Assembly (NCBI GenBank): GCA_023241745.1
Contig: JALQCY010000001.1
Span: forward strand, 894,064 to 958,063
Source of the DNA: Isoptericola peretonis
GTDB taxonomy: Bacteria > Actinomycetota > Actinomycetes > Actinomycetales > Cellulomonadaceae
Length of the DNA stretch: 64,000 nucleotides
Direction of reading: 5' to 3'
The notes beneath the pieces were generated by a model that made no database searches, was not told the DNA's origin, and saw only the letters and a list, made by a program, of their open reading frames with translations. Below are positions 35,175 through 43,746 of this stretch, in pieces. Made by a program: the position numbers and the translations under genes. The stretch's first letter is position 1; every line of letters begins with the position of its first letter.

Positions 35175-36784
35175 GTCAGACCCCCAGCCCGGCGCCCGCC
35201 GCGCCGACCCTCTCCGCCCCGCCGGCCCCGGCGATGAGCCGTCGCGAGGTGCTCGAGGCCCTCTCGGGCATCCTCCTCGGCGTCTTCGTCTCGCTGCTGG
35301 CCACCACCATCGTCTCGACCTCGCTGCCCAAGATCGTCAGCGACCTCGGCGGCTCCCAGCACTCGTACACCTGGGTCGTCACCGCGATGCTGCTCACGAT
35401 GACGATCTCGACGCCCCTGTGGGGCAAGCTCGCCGACCTCACGAACCGCAAGGTCCTCATGCAGGTCGCCCTCGCCATCACGGTGGTCTCGGCCGCCGCG
35501 GCCGGCCTGTCGCAGAACATCGAGATGCTCATCGGCTTCCGTGCGCTGCAGGGCATCGGGGCGGGCGGCCTCACCGCCCTCGCGACCGTGCTCATGGCCG
35601 ACATCATCAGCCCGCGCGAGCGCGGCAAGTACATGGGCCTCATGGGCGGCGTCATGGCTGTCGCGCAGATCGGCGGCCCGCTGCTGGGCGGCGTCCTCAC
35701 CGACTCGATCGGCTGGCGCTGGACCTTCTTCGTCGGCGTCCCGTTCGCCGTCGCCGCGTTCATCGTGCTGCAGAAGACGCTGCACCTGCCCGCCATGGCC
35801 AAGCGCGCGGTGAAGATCGACTACGCGGGCGCCGGCCTCATCGCCGTCGCCGTCGCCCTGCTCCTGCTGTGGGTCACCTTCGCGGGCGACCAGTTCGCGT
35901 GGGGCTCGTGGCAGACCGCCGCGATGGTCGGCGGCGCCGTGGTGGCCCTGGTGATCACCGGCTTCGTCGAGCGTTCCGCCGCGGAGCCGATCATCCCGCT
36001 GCACCTGTTCAGGAACCGCACCTTCGTGCTCGCCGTGATCGCCTCCGCCTCGGTGGGCGTCGCGATGTTCGGCACCGCGGTCTTCCTGAGCCAGTACTTC
36101 CAGCTCGCGCGCGGCAAGACGCCGACCGAATCCGGCCTGCTCACCATCCCGATGGTGGTCGGCACGATGCTCGCGGGCATCGTCCTGGGCCGCATCATCT
36201 CGAACACCGGCCGGTACAAGGCGATCATGGTGGGCGGCGCCGCCGTCCTGACCGCCTCGCTGTTCGGCCTGTCGACCATCGAGGTGGACACGAGCTTCGT
36301 GCTCATCTCGGTGTACCTGTTCGGTCTGGGCCTCTCCGTGGGCGCGCTCATGCAGAACCTGGTGCTCGCCACCCAGAACACCCTGGACGTGCACGAGATG
36401 GGCTCCGGCACCTCCGGCGTCGCGTTCTTCCGGTCCCTCGGCGGCGCCATCGGCGTCTCGGCCCTCGGCGCGGTGATGGCCTCGCACGTCAAGACCGACC
36501 TGGTCTCGGGTCTCGCGAAGCTCGGCGTCCCGGCCGACGCCCTCGGCTCCGGCGCGGGCGCCGTGCCGGACCTCTCGCAGGTGCCGGGGCCCGTGGCCCA
36601 GGTGATCGCGAGCGCGTACTCCGACGGCATCACGACGATCTTCCTGTACGCGGTGCCGATGGCGGTGATCTCCCTGATCGCCGTGCTCTTCATCAAGGAG
36701 ATCCCGCTGGGCCAGCGCTCCGGCATCGAGCAGGTGCTCGACGAGGAGAAGGGCGCCGTCGAGCCCGTCGCCGAGCGGGCCTGA
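35171..36784 (+). CDS. DHA2-type (14-TM) MFS multidrug efflux transporter
   Basis: The 537-residue protein has 14 predicted membrane segments after a Pro/Ala-rich N-terminus (1-22). Signatures are TTIVSTSLPKIVSDLGG (motif D1-like, residues 45-61), TPLWGKLADLTNRKV (motif A), RALQGIGAGGL (motif B) and GGPLLGGVLTDSIGWRWTFFVGVP (motif C), characteristic of drug/proton antiporters such as EmrB/QacA. It is translationally coupled to the MarR repressor. The substrates are unknown. Confidence 0.93.
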   Translation: MSQTPSPAPAAPTLSAPPAPAMSRREVLEALSGILLGVFVSLLATTIVSTSLPKIVSDLGGSQHSYTWVVTAMLLTMTISTPLWGKLADLTNRKVLMQVALAITVVSAAAAGLSQNIEMLIGFRALQGIGAGGLTALATVLMADIISPRERGKYMGLMGGVMAVAQIGGPLLGGVLTDSIGWRWTFFVGVPFAVAAFIVLQKTLHLPAMAKRAVKIDYAGAGLIAVAVALLLLWVTFAGDQFAWGSWQTAAMVGGAVVALVITGFVERSAAEPIIPLHLFRNRTFVLAVIASASVGVAMFGTAVFLSQYFQLARGKTPTESGLLTIPMVVGTMLAGIVLGRIISNTGRYKAIMVGGAAVLTASLFGLSTIEVDTSFVLISVYLFGLGLSVGALMQNLVLATQNTLDVHEMGSGTSGVAFFRSLGGAIGVSALGAVMASHVKTDLVSGLAKLGVPADALGSGAGAVPDLSQVPGPVAQVIASAYSDGITTIFLYAVPMAVISLIAVLFIKEIPLGQRSGIEQVLDEEKGAVEPVAERA

Positions 36785-36897
36785 CACCGACGACGCACCC
36801 GGACGGGGCCGATTTCACCCGCTCAGGCCCCGTCCGGGCGCAAGTTCCCCCGCCGACGGCACTCCCGTTTGCTCCGGCGAAGCCTCATGATGGGCCC

Positions 36898-37383
36898 ATG
36901 CACGACGCAGCCGCCCAGCCCCTGCCCGACCCGGCCACCGACCCGTTCGGTGCTCTCGAGCGCGAGATCCGGGTCCTGATCCGTCGCGCCCAGTCGTCCG
37001 CGGCCCAGACCGCCCGGCGGGTCCACCCCGAGCTCGAGGCGTCGGCGTACCCGATCCTCGCGCACATCGACTCCCATCCCGGTATCCGCGGCTCCGACCT
37101 GGCCGCCCACTTCGGGGTGGGGCGCGCCACGGTGTCGCGGCAGCTGAGCCGCCTCGTGGAGCTCGGCCTCGTGCAGCGCGAGGTCGACCCCGAGGACACG
37201 CGCGGCCAGCGGATCACGCTGACGGCGGACGGAGCCCAGCGGTTCGCCAAGGCCCGCGACCGGCGCGTCGAGATGTACAAGGACGCGTTCGGGGACTGGG
37301 ACGAGGCCGACGTCTCGCAGCTGGCCACCCTGCTGCACCGCTACTCGGACGACTTCGTCCGCTGGCGCGACTCGCGCTCCTGA
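36898..37383 (+). CDS. MarR-family transcriptional regulator
   Basis: The 161-residue winged-helix protein has its HTH at about 60-115 (SDLAAHFGVGRATVSRQLSRLVELGLVQREVDPEDTR). Helices before and after it (RRAQSSAAQTARRVHPELEA; LATLLHRYSDDFVRW) make the dimer core. It follows the efflux pump but after a 113-bp gap with its own -10-like CATGAT 6 nt before the ATG, so it is probably separately transcribed and leaderless. The target is unknown. A 21-bp perfect hairpin ends it. Confidence 0.9.
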   Translation: MHDAAAQPLPDPATDPFGALEREIRVLIRRAQSSAAQTARRVHPELEASAYPILAHIDSHPGIRGSDLAAHFGVGRATVSRQLSRLVELGLVQREVDPEDTRGQRITLTADGAQRFAKARDRRVEMYKDAFGDWDEADVSQLATLLHRYSDDFVRWRDSRS

Positions 37384-37399
37384 CCGCACCCGGTCGTCA

Positions 37400-37453
37400 C
37401 GGGCACGAGAACGGCGAGGATCCGAGGCCGGGTCCTCGCCGTTCTCGTGCCCG
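37400..37453. terminator. Strong bidirectional terminator, 21-bp perfect stem
   Basis: The arm at 37400-37420 (starting CGGGCACGAGAACGG) is the exact reverse complement of 37433-37453, with a 12-nt loop. It sits between the convergent marR and tyrosine phosphatase genes. Confidence 0.85.
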
Positions 37454-37464
37454 CAGCCAGCGGG

Positions 37465-38214
37465 TCAGGAGCTGAGCCGCGCCCGCAGGGCGTCCAGGAC
37501 CGTGTCGTCGCCGCCGTGCGCGAGATACCAGCCGTGCACCCCGCCGTCGTGCTCCGCGAGGCGGTCGAGCACCGCCTCGATCGCCCACCCGGGCGCGGTC
37601 ACGAGCTCGGGTGGCAGCCGCGCGAGCACGTGCGCGTCGGGGACGGCGAGGTTGGCCGTCACCGCGGCGCGCACCAGCACCTGCCGCATGTGCGGGCCCG
37701 TGCGCTCGTAGTCGGCCACGATCGCGGACCGGTCCACGCCCAGCAGCGCCAGCACCAGCGCGACGGTGACGCCCGTGCGGTCCTTGCCGGCCGTGCAGTG
37801 CACGAGCACGGGCGCGTCGGCGGTGGCGACGAGGCGCACCGCCTCGACCAGGTGCCCGGCCCCCGGCTCCTCGAGCATCCACAGGTAGAGCTCGCCCAGC
37901 CCCGGCACCGCCGCGGGAGCGGCCGCCCCCTCCATCGCCGTGCCGCCCAGCACCGGGAGCGCCACGACGTCGGCGGCGGAGGCCAGCGGGTGCGGCTCGC
38001 CGCTCTCGCCCGGGTCGCGCAGGTCGAGCACGGTGCGGGGCGGCCAGACGACGTCGTCCGGGGCGGCGTCGCCCGAACGCGGGGCGTCGGAACGCAGCAA
38101 CGCCCCGGGCCGCAGGCCCGGGGCGGCCGACGCGACGTCGCGCAGGTTGACGAGGTGGTCGGGCACCGGGCCCGACAGGGAGCCCGGCACGAGGTCCGGC
38201 ACGGCGTCGGTCAC
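37465..38214 (-). CDS. Tyrosine-type protein phosphatase (PtpB/Y_phosphatase3 family)
   Basis: The 249-residue protein carries the PTP loop VHCTAGKDRTGV, with nucleophile Cys140 and Arg146. It has the N-terminal NLRDVASAAPGLRPGALLRSDAP typical of this family and TVLDLRDPGE upstream of the loop. It resembles M. tuberculosis PtpB-like atypical phosphatases that act on phosphotyrosine or phosphoinositides. There is no signal peptide. TAGGGT lies 7 nt before the GTG, suggesting a leaderless message. It is 43 bp downstream of msrB on the same strand. Confidence 0.9.
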   Translation of the reverse strand: MTDAVPDLVPGSLSGPVPDHLVNLRDVASAAPGLRPGALLRSDAPRSGDAAPDDVVWPPRTVLDLRDPGESGEPHPLASAADVVALPVLGGTAMEGAAAPAAVPGLGELYLWMLEEPGAGHLVEAVRLVATADAPVLVHCTAGKDRTGVTVALVLALLGVDRSAIVADYERTGPHMRQVLVRAAVTANLAVPDAHVLARLPPELVTAPGWAIEAVLDRLAEHDGGVHGWYLAHGGDDTVLDALRARLSS

Positions 38215-38257
38215 CTGCCCGACCCTAGCCGCGCCGACCGTCGTCGTCGCGCGACGC

Positions 38258-38662
38258 TCAGCCCTCGGCGGGCTCGAACGTCAGGCTGAGCGAGTTCATG
38301 CAGAACCGGTCGCCGGTCGGGGTCTGCGGGGCGTCGTCGAAGACGTGCCCCAGGTGGGACCCGCAGCGGGCGCACCGCACCTCGGTGCGGACCATGCCGT
38401 GCGACCGGTCCTCGAGCAGCTCCACGCTGTCGCCGGCGAGCGGCGTGTAGAACGACGGCCAGCCGCAGTGCGAGTCGAACTTGGTCTCGCTGCGGAACAG
38501 CTCGTGACCGCACGCGCGACAGCGGTACACGCCGACGCGCTTCTCGTCGAGCAGATCGCCGGTCCACGGCCGCTCGGTGCCCGCCTGCCGCAGCACCGCG
38601 AACTCCTGCGGAGAGAGCTCCACCTGCCACTGCTGGTCGGACTTGGTGACTTCGTACGTCAT
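38258..38662 (-). CDS. msrB: Peptide-methionine (R)-S-oxide reductase
   Basis: The 134-residue enzyme reduces the R-epimer of methionine sulfoxide in proteins. It has two zinc cysteine pairs, CRAC (about 48-51) and CARC (about 97-100), the core GWPSFYTPL, GMVRTEVRC and HLGHVF, and catalytic Cys121 in RFCMNSLSL. The length is typical. An in-frame ATG with GGAGGTG-like sequence just upstream fixes the start. No msrA is in the window. Confidence 0.96.
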   Translation of the reverse strand: MTYEVTKSDQQWQVELSPQEFAVLRQAGTERPWTGDLLDEKRVGVYRCRACGHELFRSETKFDSHCGWPSFYTPLAGDSVELLEDRSHGMVRTEVRCARCGSHLGHVFDDAPQTPTGDRFCMNSLSLTFEPAEG

Positions 38663-38718
38663 CTGACACCTCCGTCGTGCACAACCCAGCCCGCCCCCCG
38701 CCTGTTCCTGGAGGCGTT

Positions 38719-38774
38719 GTGAGCGCGATCTCGGGGACGATCCGCGGCGGGATCGTCCTCGAGATCGCGCTCAC
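38719..38774 (-). terminator. Long hairpin terminator of DEAD-box gene
   Basis: GTGAGCGCGATCTCG (38719-38733) pairs with 38760-38774, and GGACGATCC (38735-38743) with 38750-38758. One mismatch separates the two stem blocks, giving 24 pairs in all around a 6-nt loop. Confidence 0.75.
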
Positions 38775-38793
38775 GACACCGGGTACGGCGCGG

Positions 38794-40248
38794 TCAGGCG
38801 GTGGGGGCGCCGCCCTGGCCCCGACCGCGGCCGCCGCGGCGGCGACGGCGCGCGGGCGCGGACCCCTCGGAGCGGACGGCCGACGGCCCGTGGCCGGCAG
38901 CCACGGACGGCTGGCCCTGACCCTGGCCGCGACCGCGCTGCGCCTGGCCGCCCCGCGACTGGCCCTGGGGCTGGCGGGACGGGGCCCGGCCGCCCTGGGG
39001 CTGGCCGGAGCCCTTGCGACGCTGCGGCGCCGGCGCGACGGGGGCGGGCGGCGCGACGTACGCCGCGACCTCGCCCACCAGCGCGGTGACGGCGGCGTCG
39101 CCCGGGGAGACCTGCTGCGGGCGGGCGCTGATCTTCGCCTTGCGCGTGAGGTCGCGGACGTCGCCGCGCTGCTCGGGCAGCATCACGGTGACGACGTCGC
39201 CGACCGAGCCCGCGCGGGCCGTGCGGCCCGACCGATGCAGGTACGCCTTGTGCTCGGCCGGCGGGTCCACGTGCACGACCAGCTCGACGTCGTCCACGTG
39301 GATGCCGCGGGCGGCGATGTCGGTGGCGACGAGCACCTTGACGGCTCCCGAGGAGAAGGCCGCGAGGTTGCGCTCGCGCGCGCCCTGGCCGAGGTTGCCG
39401 TGCAGGTCGACGGCGGGCACGCCCGCGCCGGTGAGCTGCTTGGCGAGCTTCTTCGCCTGGTGCTTGGTGCGGGTGAAGAGCACGCGCCGGCCGGTGCCGG
39501 AGGCGAGAGCGTGCACCACGTCCTTCTTCGCGTCGGCGTCGGCCACCGCGAGGATGTGGTGCGTCATCTGGGGCGGCGGGGCCGCGGCCTCGTCCACCGA
39601 GTGCGTCACCGGGTTCTTGAGGTAGCGCTTGACGAGGACGTCGACGCCGTTGTCCAGCGTCGCCGAGAACAGCAGCCGCTGACCCTCGCGCGGGGTGCGG
39701 TCCATGATCCGCTTGACGCCGGGCAGGAAGCCGAGGTCCGCCATGTGGTCGGCCTCGTCGAGCACCGTGATCTCGACGTCGTCGAGCGTGAGGTGCTTCT
39801 GGCCGAGCAGGTCCTCGAGGCGGCCGGGGCAGGCGATGAGCACGTCGACGCCCGCGTTGAGGGCGGTGACCTGGCGGGACTGCGCGACGCCGCCGAAGAC
39901 GGTGGTCGTGACGAGACCGAGGGTCTTCGCCAGCGGCTCCATGGTGGCGTTGATCTGGTTGGCCAGCTCACGCGTCGGGCACAGCACGAGCGCCCGCGGG
40001 CGGGCCGCACGACGGCGCGGGCGGCCGGCAGCCGCCGCCTGGGCGGCGGACGTCGCGAGCCGCGTCACGACGGGCAGCGAGAACGCCAGCGTCTTGCCGG
40101 AGCCGGTGCGACCGCGGCCGAGCACGTCGGTGCCGGCGAGCGTGTCGGACAGGGACGCGGTCTGGATCGGGAACGGGGTGGTGATGCCCTGCTCCGTGAG
40201 CTCACGGACGACAGGGGTGGGCAGGCCGAAATCGGCAAAGGTGGTCAA
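38794..40248 (-). CDS. DEAD-box RNA helicase with RG/Q-rich tail
   Basis: The 484-residue protein shows Q motif FADFGLPTPVVRELTEQGITTPFPIQ (near 4-29), motif I GRTGSGKT, Ia PTRELA, II VLDEADHMADLG, III SAT, V VATDIAARGIHVDD and VI HRSGRTARAG. The last ~95 residues are low complexity (RRKGSGQPQGG, SRGGQAQRGRGQGQGQ, RRRRRGGRGRGQGG), as in RNA-chaperone-type RhlE/DeaD relatives. The start is a TTG at 40248 with AGAGG upstream; no ATG fits the beginning of the conserved Q motif. The 235-bp leader is long enough for cold-shock-type regulation, but no known element is visible. Confidence 0.92.
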   Translation of the reverse strand: MTTFADFGLPTPVVRELTEQGITTPFPIQTASLSDTLAGTDVLGRGRTGSGKTLAFSLPVVTRLATSAAQAAAAGRPRRRAARPRALVLCPTRELANQINATMEPLAKTLGLVTTTVFGGVAQSRQVTALNAGVDVLIACPGRLEDLLGQKHLTLDDVEITVLDEADHMADLGFLPGVKRIMDRTPREGQRLLFSATLDNGVDVLVKRYLKNPVTHSVDEAAAPPPQMTHHILAVADADAKKDVVHALASGTGRRVLFTRTKHQAKKLAKQLTGAGVPAVDLHGNLGQGARERNLAAFSSGAVKVLVATDIAARGIHVDDVELVVHVDPPAEHKAYLHRSGRTARAGSVGDVVTVMLPEQRGDVRDLTRKAKISARPQQVSPGDAAVTALVGEVAAYVAPPAPVAPAPQRRKGSGQPQGGRAPSRQPQGQSRGGQAQRGRGQGQGQPSVAAGHGPSAVRSEGSAPARRRRRGGRGRGQGGAPTA

Positions 40249-40483
40249 GAAGAGGCCTCTCGGGCTGGGACGTCCGAGGACGTCGAGGGTCGGGGTCCGC
40301 CGCACGTAATCCGGGGGGATCTCCACGACGTGGGGCGCGCGGACGCGCAGCCACCTCCAGCATTGTCGCACGTCCGGCGCCGTGACCCCAGGGCACGGAG
40401 CGCGTCGTTCGTCACCCGGGGCGACGGTCGGGGCTCGCGGGGGACGACGCGCGCACGGCCCGCCGTCAGGTCGGCGTGGTGGA

Positions 40484-41233
40484 ATGACCGCCGTGGACGA
40501 CTTCCTCGCGACCGTCGGTGACGTGCTGGCACAGATCTGGACGGCGGCCACCACGCCCGCGCCGCCGCCGACGCAGACCGTGGTGCTGGCGGCGGGTCTG
40601 GCCGCGCTCGCCGTCGTGCTCGTGACTCCGGTGTGGCGGGTCGCGCGGCACGTCGTGACGATCGCGCACGAGGGCGCGCACGCGGTGGCTGCCATGGTCA
40701 CGGGCCGCCGCCTCGACGGGATCCGGCTGCACTCAGACACGTCGGGCCTCACGGTCTCGGCCGGCCGGCCCCGCGGGTTCGGCATGATCGTCACGGCCTT
40801 CGCCGGCTACGTCGGGCCGGGCCTCACCGGCCTGGGCGCCGCGTGGCTGCTGCGGCAGGGGTACGCCGTCGGCCTGCTGTGGCTGCTGGTGCTGCTGCTC
40901 GCCCTGCTGCTGCTCAAGATCCGCAACTGGTTCGGGCTGTGGTCGATCCTCGTGAGCGGCGCGGCGCTCGTCGCGGTCTCGTGGTGGCTGGAACCGGCCA
41001 CGCAGTCCGCGGTCGCCTACGCCGTCACCTGGTTCCTGCTGCTGGGCTCGGTGCGGCCCGTCCTCGAGCTGCAGGCCCAGCGCACCCGCGGGCGGGCGCG
41101 CCGGTCGGACGCCGACCAGCTCGCCACCCTCACGCACACCACGGGGATCCTGTGGGTGGTGATCTTCCTGCTCGTCACGGTCGGCTGCCTGGTGCTCGGC
41201 GCGAGCTGGATCATGGGCCCGGCGACCGCCTGA
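40484..41233 (+). CDS. M50B-like membrane zinc metallopeptidase
   Basis: The 249-residue membrane protein has about six hydrophobic segments. HEGAH (His62, Glu63, His66) at the end of the first helix is the HExxH zinc site of M50-type intramembrane proteases, followed by AAMVTGRRLDGIRLHSDTSG as in PF13398 relatives. VGPGLTGLGAAWLL forms a later helix. The substrate is unknown. ATG 40484 has no ribosome site; GTG 40493 lies 7 nt after TGGAAT and could be the real leaderless start. It ends 3 bp from the convergent DUF1206 gene. Confidence 0.85.
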   Translation: MTAVDDFLATVGDVLAQIWTAATTPAPPPTQTVVLAAGLAALAVVLVTPVWRVARHVVTIAHEGAHAVAAMVTGRRLDGIRLHSDTSGLTVSAGRPRGFGMIVTAFAGYVGPGLTGLGAAWLLRQGYAVGLLWLLVLLLALLLLKIRNWFGLWSILVSGAALVAVSWWLEPATQSAVAYAVTWFLLLGSVRPVLELQAQRTRGRARRSDADQLATLTHTTGILWVVIFLLVTVGCLVLGASWIMGPATA

Positions 41234-41236
41234 CCC

Positions 41237-42067
41237 CTACATCCGGGCGTACCTCGCCCGGGCGAACGAGTAGACGCCGTACGCCGCGATCCCGAGCCCG
41301 GTGACCACCAGCAGGACCGTGCCGAAGGGCTGGTCGCGGATGGTGCGGAGCGCGTCGTCGAGACCGCCGGCCTTCTCGGGGTCGGCGGTGAGGGCCGCGG
41401 CCACGAACAGCCCGCCGAGGACCCCGAGGGCGACTCCCTTCGCCACGTACCCGACCAGACCCAGACGGACGACCGCGTCGCCGACGGCCCCGCCGCCGGT
41501 CCCGCGCAGGTCGTCGAGGAACGTCTTGCGCCAGCCCTTGACGACGTGGAAGACGCCGACCCCGACGACGATCGCGCCGGCGGCCGCGACCGACCATCGC
41601 CCCACCGGCGTGCGCAGGAGCTCGGCGGTGAGCCCTTCCTCGGAACCGCCGCCCGACGCCCCGGTGGCGACACGCACCGCGGTGGCCGCCAGGACGCCGT
41701 AGAGCACGGCCTTGGCGGCCGCCTTCCCCCGCGCGCCGGCCTGCTTCGCCGTGGCGACGGCGGGGACGCCCATCAACGCCTCCGTGAGCTGCCAGAGCGC
41801 GAGGGCGGCGAACCCTGCCACGGCGAGCCACAGGAGCACGGCACCGCCGGGCGCGGCGGCGAGCTGGCGCAGGGCTCCCTCCTGGTCCGCCTGGCCCGCA
41901 CCGCCGCCGGTGGTGCCCAGCGCCAGCCGCACGGCCAACCAGCCGAGCAGCAGGTGCAGCACTCCGGACGCGACGTAGCCGCCGCGGGCGAGCCCTTGCA
42001 GCGTCCCGCTCCGGCGGGCACGTCGGGCCGCGGCCGTTGCGGACGGGGCGAGCGGATGGGACGACAC
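41237..42067 (-). CDS. DUF1206 membrane protein
   Basis: The 276-residue protein has six membrane segments arranged as three pairs, the DUF1206 design. Each pair begins with a similar turn: ARGGYVASGVLHLLLGWLAV (about 27-46), AKAVLYGVLAATAVRV and VRLGLVGYVAKGVALGVLGG. VKGWRKTFLDDLR is a conserved loop. The function is unknown. The GTG at 42067 is chosen because GGAGG lies 8 nt upstream; a GTG three codons earlier overlaps that ribosome site. Confidence 0.9.
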   Translation of the reverse strand: MSSHPLAPSATAAARRARRSGTLQGLARGGYVASGVLHLLLGWLAVRLALGTTGGGAGQADQEGALRQLAAAPGGAVLLWLAVAGFAALALWQLTEALMGVPAVATAKQAGARGKAAAKAVLYGVLAATAVRVATGASGGGSEEGLTAELLRTPVGRWSVAAAGAIVVGVGVFHVVKGWRKTFLDDLRGTGGGAVGDAVVRLGLVGYVAKGVALGVLGGLFVAAALTADPEKAGGLDDALRTIRDQPFGTVLLVVTGLGIAAYGVYSFARARYARM

Positions 42068-42168
42068 GGGTGCCACCTCCTCAGTGCCGCGCGGGTCGCG
42101 GCGTGGACGACACTCTCACGCACCGCGGGCGTCGCGCGCGCCACGCGAGGGCGCCGCGAGCGTCCGGG

Positions 42169-42217
42169 CACGACGACGGCCGGGCCCGAGGAGAACTCGG
42201 ACCCGGCCGTCGTCGTG
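42169..42217 (-). terminator. 16-bp hairpin after HesB-like gene
   Basis: CACGACGACGGCCGGG (42169-42184) pairs perfectly with 42202-42217. The loop adds CCGAG-GAGAA-CTCGG. It separates the HesB-like gene from DUF1206 downstream on the same strand. Confidence 0.75.
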
Positions 42218-42271
42218 TCGGACAGGCGCCGCGTCACCGTCACGCGGCGGGTGGAACGCCCTGCCCGGGAG

Positions 42272-42556
42272 CTACGCCTGCGGCGTGAGCACGAACCCGG
42301 GGCCCTGCGCCGCGGGATCCGTGTCGAGCGTGAGGGTGTCGAGCGCCGGCGCGGCCTGCGCCTCGACGAAGACGTGCGTGGCGCCGGCCTCGTCGACCAC
42401 CTGGTCGTCGGGCTGGGGCGCCGGGACGAGCGCCAGCTCGAAGTTGCCGGGCTGGCCAGCGGACTGCGCGATCCGCAGACCGCCCTCGTCAGGTACCCCC
42501 GCCTGCTGGGCGAGGTCCTGGACGGCGGTGCGGGCGTTGTCGGTCACGGTGAGCAT
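42272..42556 (-). CDS. HesB/IscA-like protein lacking all cysteines
   Basis: The 94-residue protein starts MLTVTDNARTAVQDLAQQAG, the beginning of the HesB/IscA fold, followed by GGLRIAQ, ELALVPAPQPDDQVVDEAGATHVFVEAQ and a beta-rich C-terminus. IscA proteins that handle iron or Fe-S clusters use three conserved cysteines; this protein has none. It therefore cannot bind a cluster in the usual way and may be a structural or regulatory paralogue. GAGAGGAGC precedes the ATG. The 251 bp upstream hold the tRNA-Lys promoter region but nothing else clear. Confidence 0.8.
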   Translation of the reverse strand: MLTVTDNARTAVQDLAQQAGVPDEGGLRIAQSAGQPGNFELALVPAPQPDDQVVDEAGATHVFVEAQAAPALDTLTLDTDPAAQGPGFVLTPQA

Positions 42557-42807
42557 GGACGCTCCTCTCGTCGGTCCTTGCGAACCCGTCCACCGAAACA
42601 GGCCGAGGGGGGCGGGCGCAACGGTGAGACGCGATCGGGACGAGATCTCCCGATGGGTGAGACCCGGCGTGACAGGCTCGTCGAGGGCCGGATAGGTTGC
42701 CCCCCGTGACCGGATCGTGACCTCGGTGGCGCCGCGGCGCACGGTCTGGGCGCGCGCCCGCGTACGCTGTCCCGCAGCCGACGACCGTCTCCGGGCGGGC
42801 GGCGGCG

Positions 42808-42880
42808 GGGCCTCTAGCTCAATTGGCAGAGCAGCGGACTTTTAATCCGCGGGTTGTGGGTTCGATCCCCACGGGGCCCA
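42808..42880 (+). tRNA. tRNA-Lys (anticodon TTT)
   Basis: The 73-nt cloverleaf has acceptor GGGCCTC/GGGGCCC and discriminator A. The anticodon arm GCGGA-CTTTTAA-TCCGC gives anticodon TTT, and the T arm GTGGG-TTCGATC-CCCAC is standard. CCA is not encoded. A TACGCT -10 candidate lies at 42763-42768. Confidence 0.95.
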
Positions 42881-42906
42881 CTCGTCCCCGTCGCCGAAGG
42901 AGCCCC

Positions 42907-43746
42907 GTGCCTCGTCGTGTCCCCGTCGTCATCGCCCACCGCGGTGCCTCCGCCGACGCACCGCAGAACACCCTCGCCGCGTTCGACGCCGCAGCGCGCG
43001 CCGGGGCGGCGATGATCGAGATCGACGTGCATCTCAGCGCCGACGGGGTCCCGATGGTCATCCACGACGGCACGGTGGACGCCACGACCGACGGCACCGG
43101 CGAGGTGGGACGCATGACCCGGGCCGAGCTCCAGTCGCTCGACGCGGGATCCTGGTTCGCCCCCGAGTTCGCCGGGCAGCGCATCCCGACGCTCGCGGAG
43201 GTGCTCCGGCTCGTCGCGGACCGTCCGGGCCTCGACGTGCTGTGCGAGTACAAGGGCGCGTGGTCGGCGGAGGACGTCGGCGTGACGCTGCGCGTGGTCG
43301 CGGAGTCCGGCGTGGAGGACCGCCTCGTGGTGCAGGGGTTCGACCCCACCACGGTCGCCGCGCTGCGCGACGTCGCTCCGCAGGTGCCGCGGTCCCTCCT
43401 GTTCGAGCACGGACGCGACGACCTCTTCGCGCTGCTGGCCGAGCTCGGCGCCGCCGCCGTCAGCCCCGGGGCGGCACTGCTCGCCGACGACGCTCGCCTC
43501 GTCCCGGCGGCTCATGACGCAGGTCTGCGGGTCTTCGGCTGGACCGCGAACGACGAGCCCACCTGGCAGCGGCTCCTGGACGCGGGCGTGGACGGCATCA
43601 TCACCGACCGCCCGGCCGCGCTGCGCGAGTGGCTCGGCTCGGTGACCGCGCCCGCCGGCCGCTCACGCCTGCCGCTCAGCGCCGTGGCGCGTGCAGCCAG
43701 CCGGACAGCCGTCCGGTCACCCAGGGCAGCACCCAGAAGGACATGA
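42907..43746 (+). CDS. Glycerophosphodiester phosphodiesterase
   Basis: The 279-residue TIM-barrel GDPD enzyme carries AHRGASADAPQNT (His11 and Arg12), MIEIDVHLSADGVPMVIHD, in which Glu and Asp bind metal and His is catalytic, then LCEYKG and VFGWTANDE. It hydrolyses glycerophosphodiesters to glycerol-3-phosphate and an alcohol. There is no signal peptide, so it is cytosolic. AAGGAG precedes the GTG at 42907; reading frames continuing upstream into the tRNA are not coding. Its last 71 bp overlap the convergent ABM gene, giving a basic, poorly conserved tail. Confidence 0.92.
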   Translation: MPRRVPVVIAHRGASADAPQNTLAAFDAAARAGAAMIEIDVHLSADGVPMVIHDGTVDATTDGTGEVGRMTRAELQSLDAGSWFAPEFAGQRIPTLAEVLRLVADRPGLDVLCEYKGAWSAEDVGVTLRVVAESGVEDRLVVQGFDPTTVAALRDVAPQVPRSLLFEHGRDDLFALLAELGAAAVSPGAALLADDARLVPAAHDAGLRVFGWTANDEPTWQRLLDAGVDGIITDRPAALREWLGSVTAPAGRSRLPLSAVARAASRTAVRSPRAAPRRT

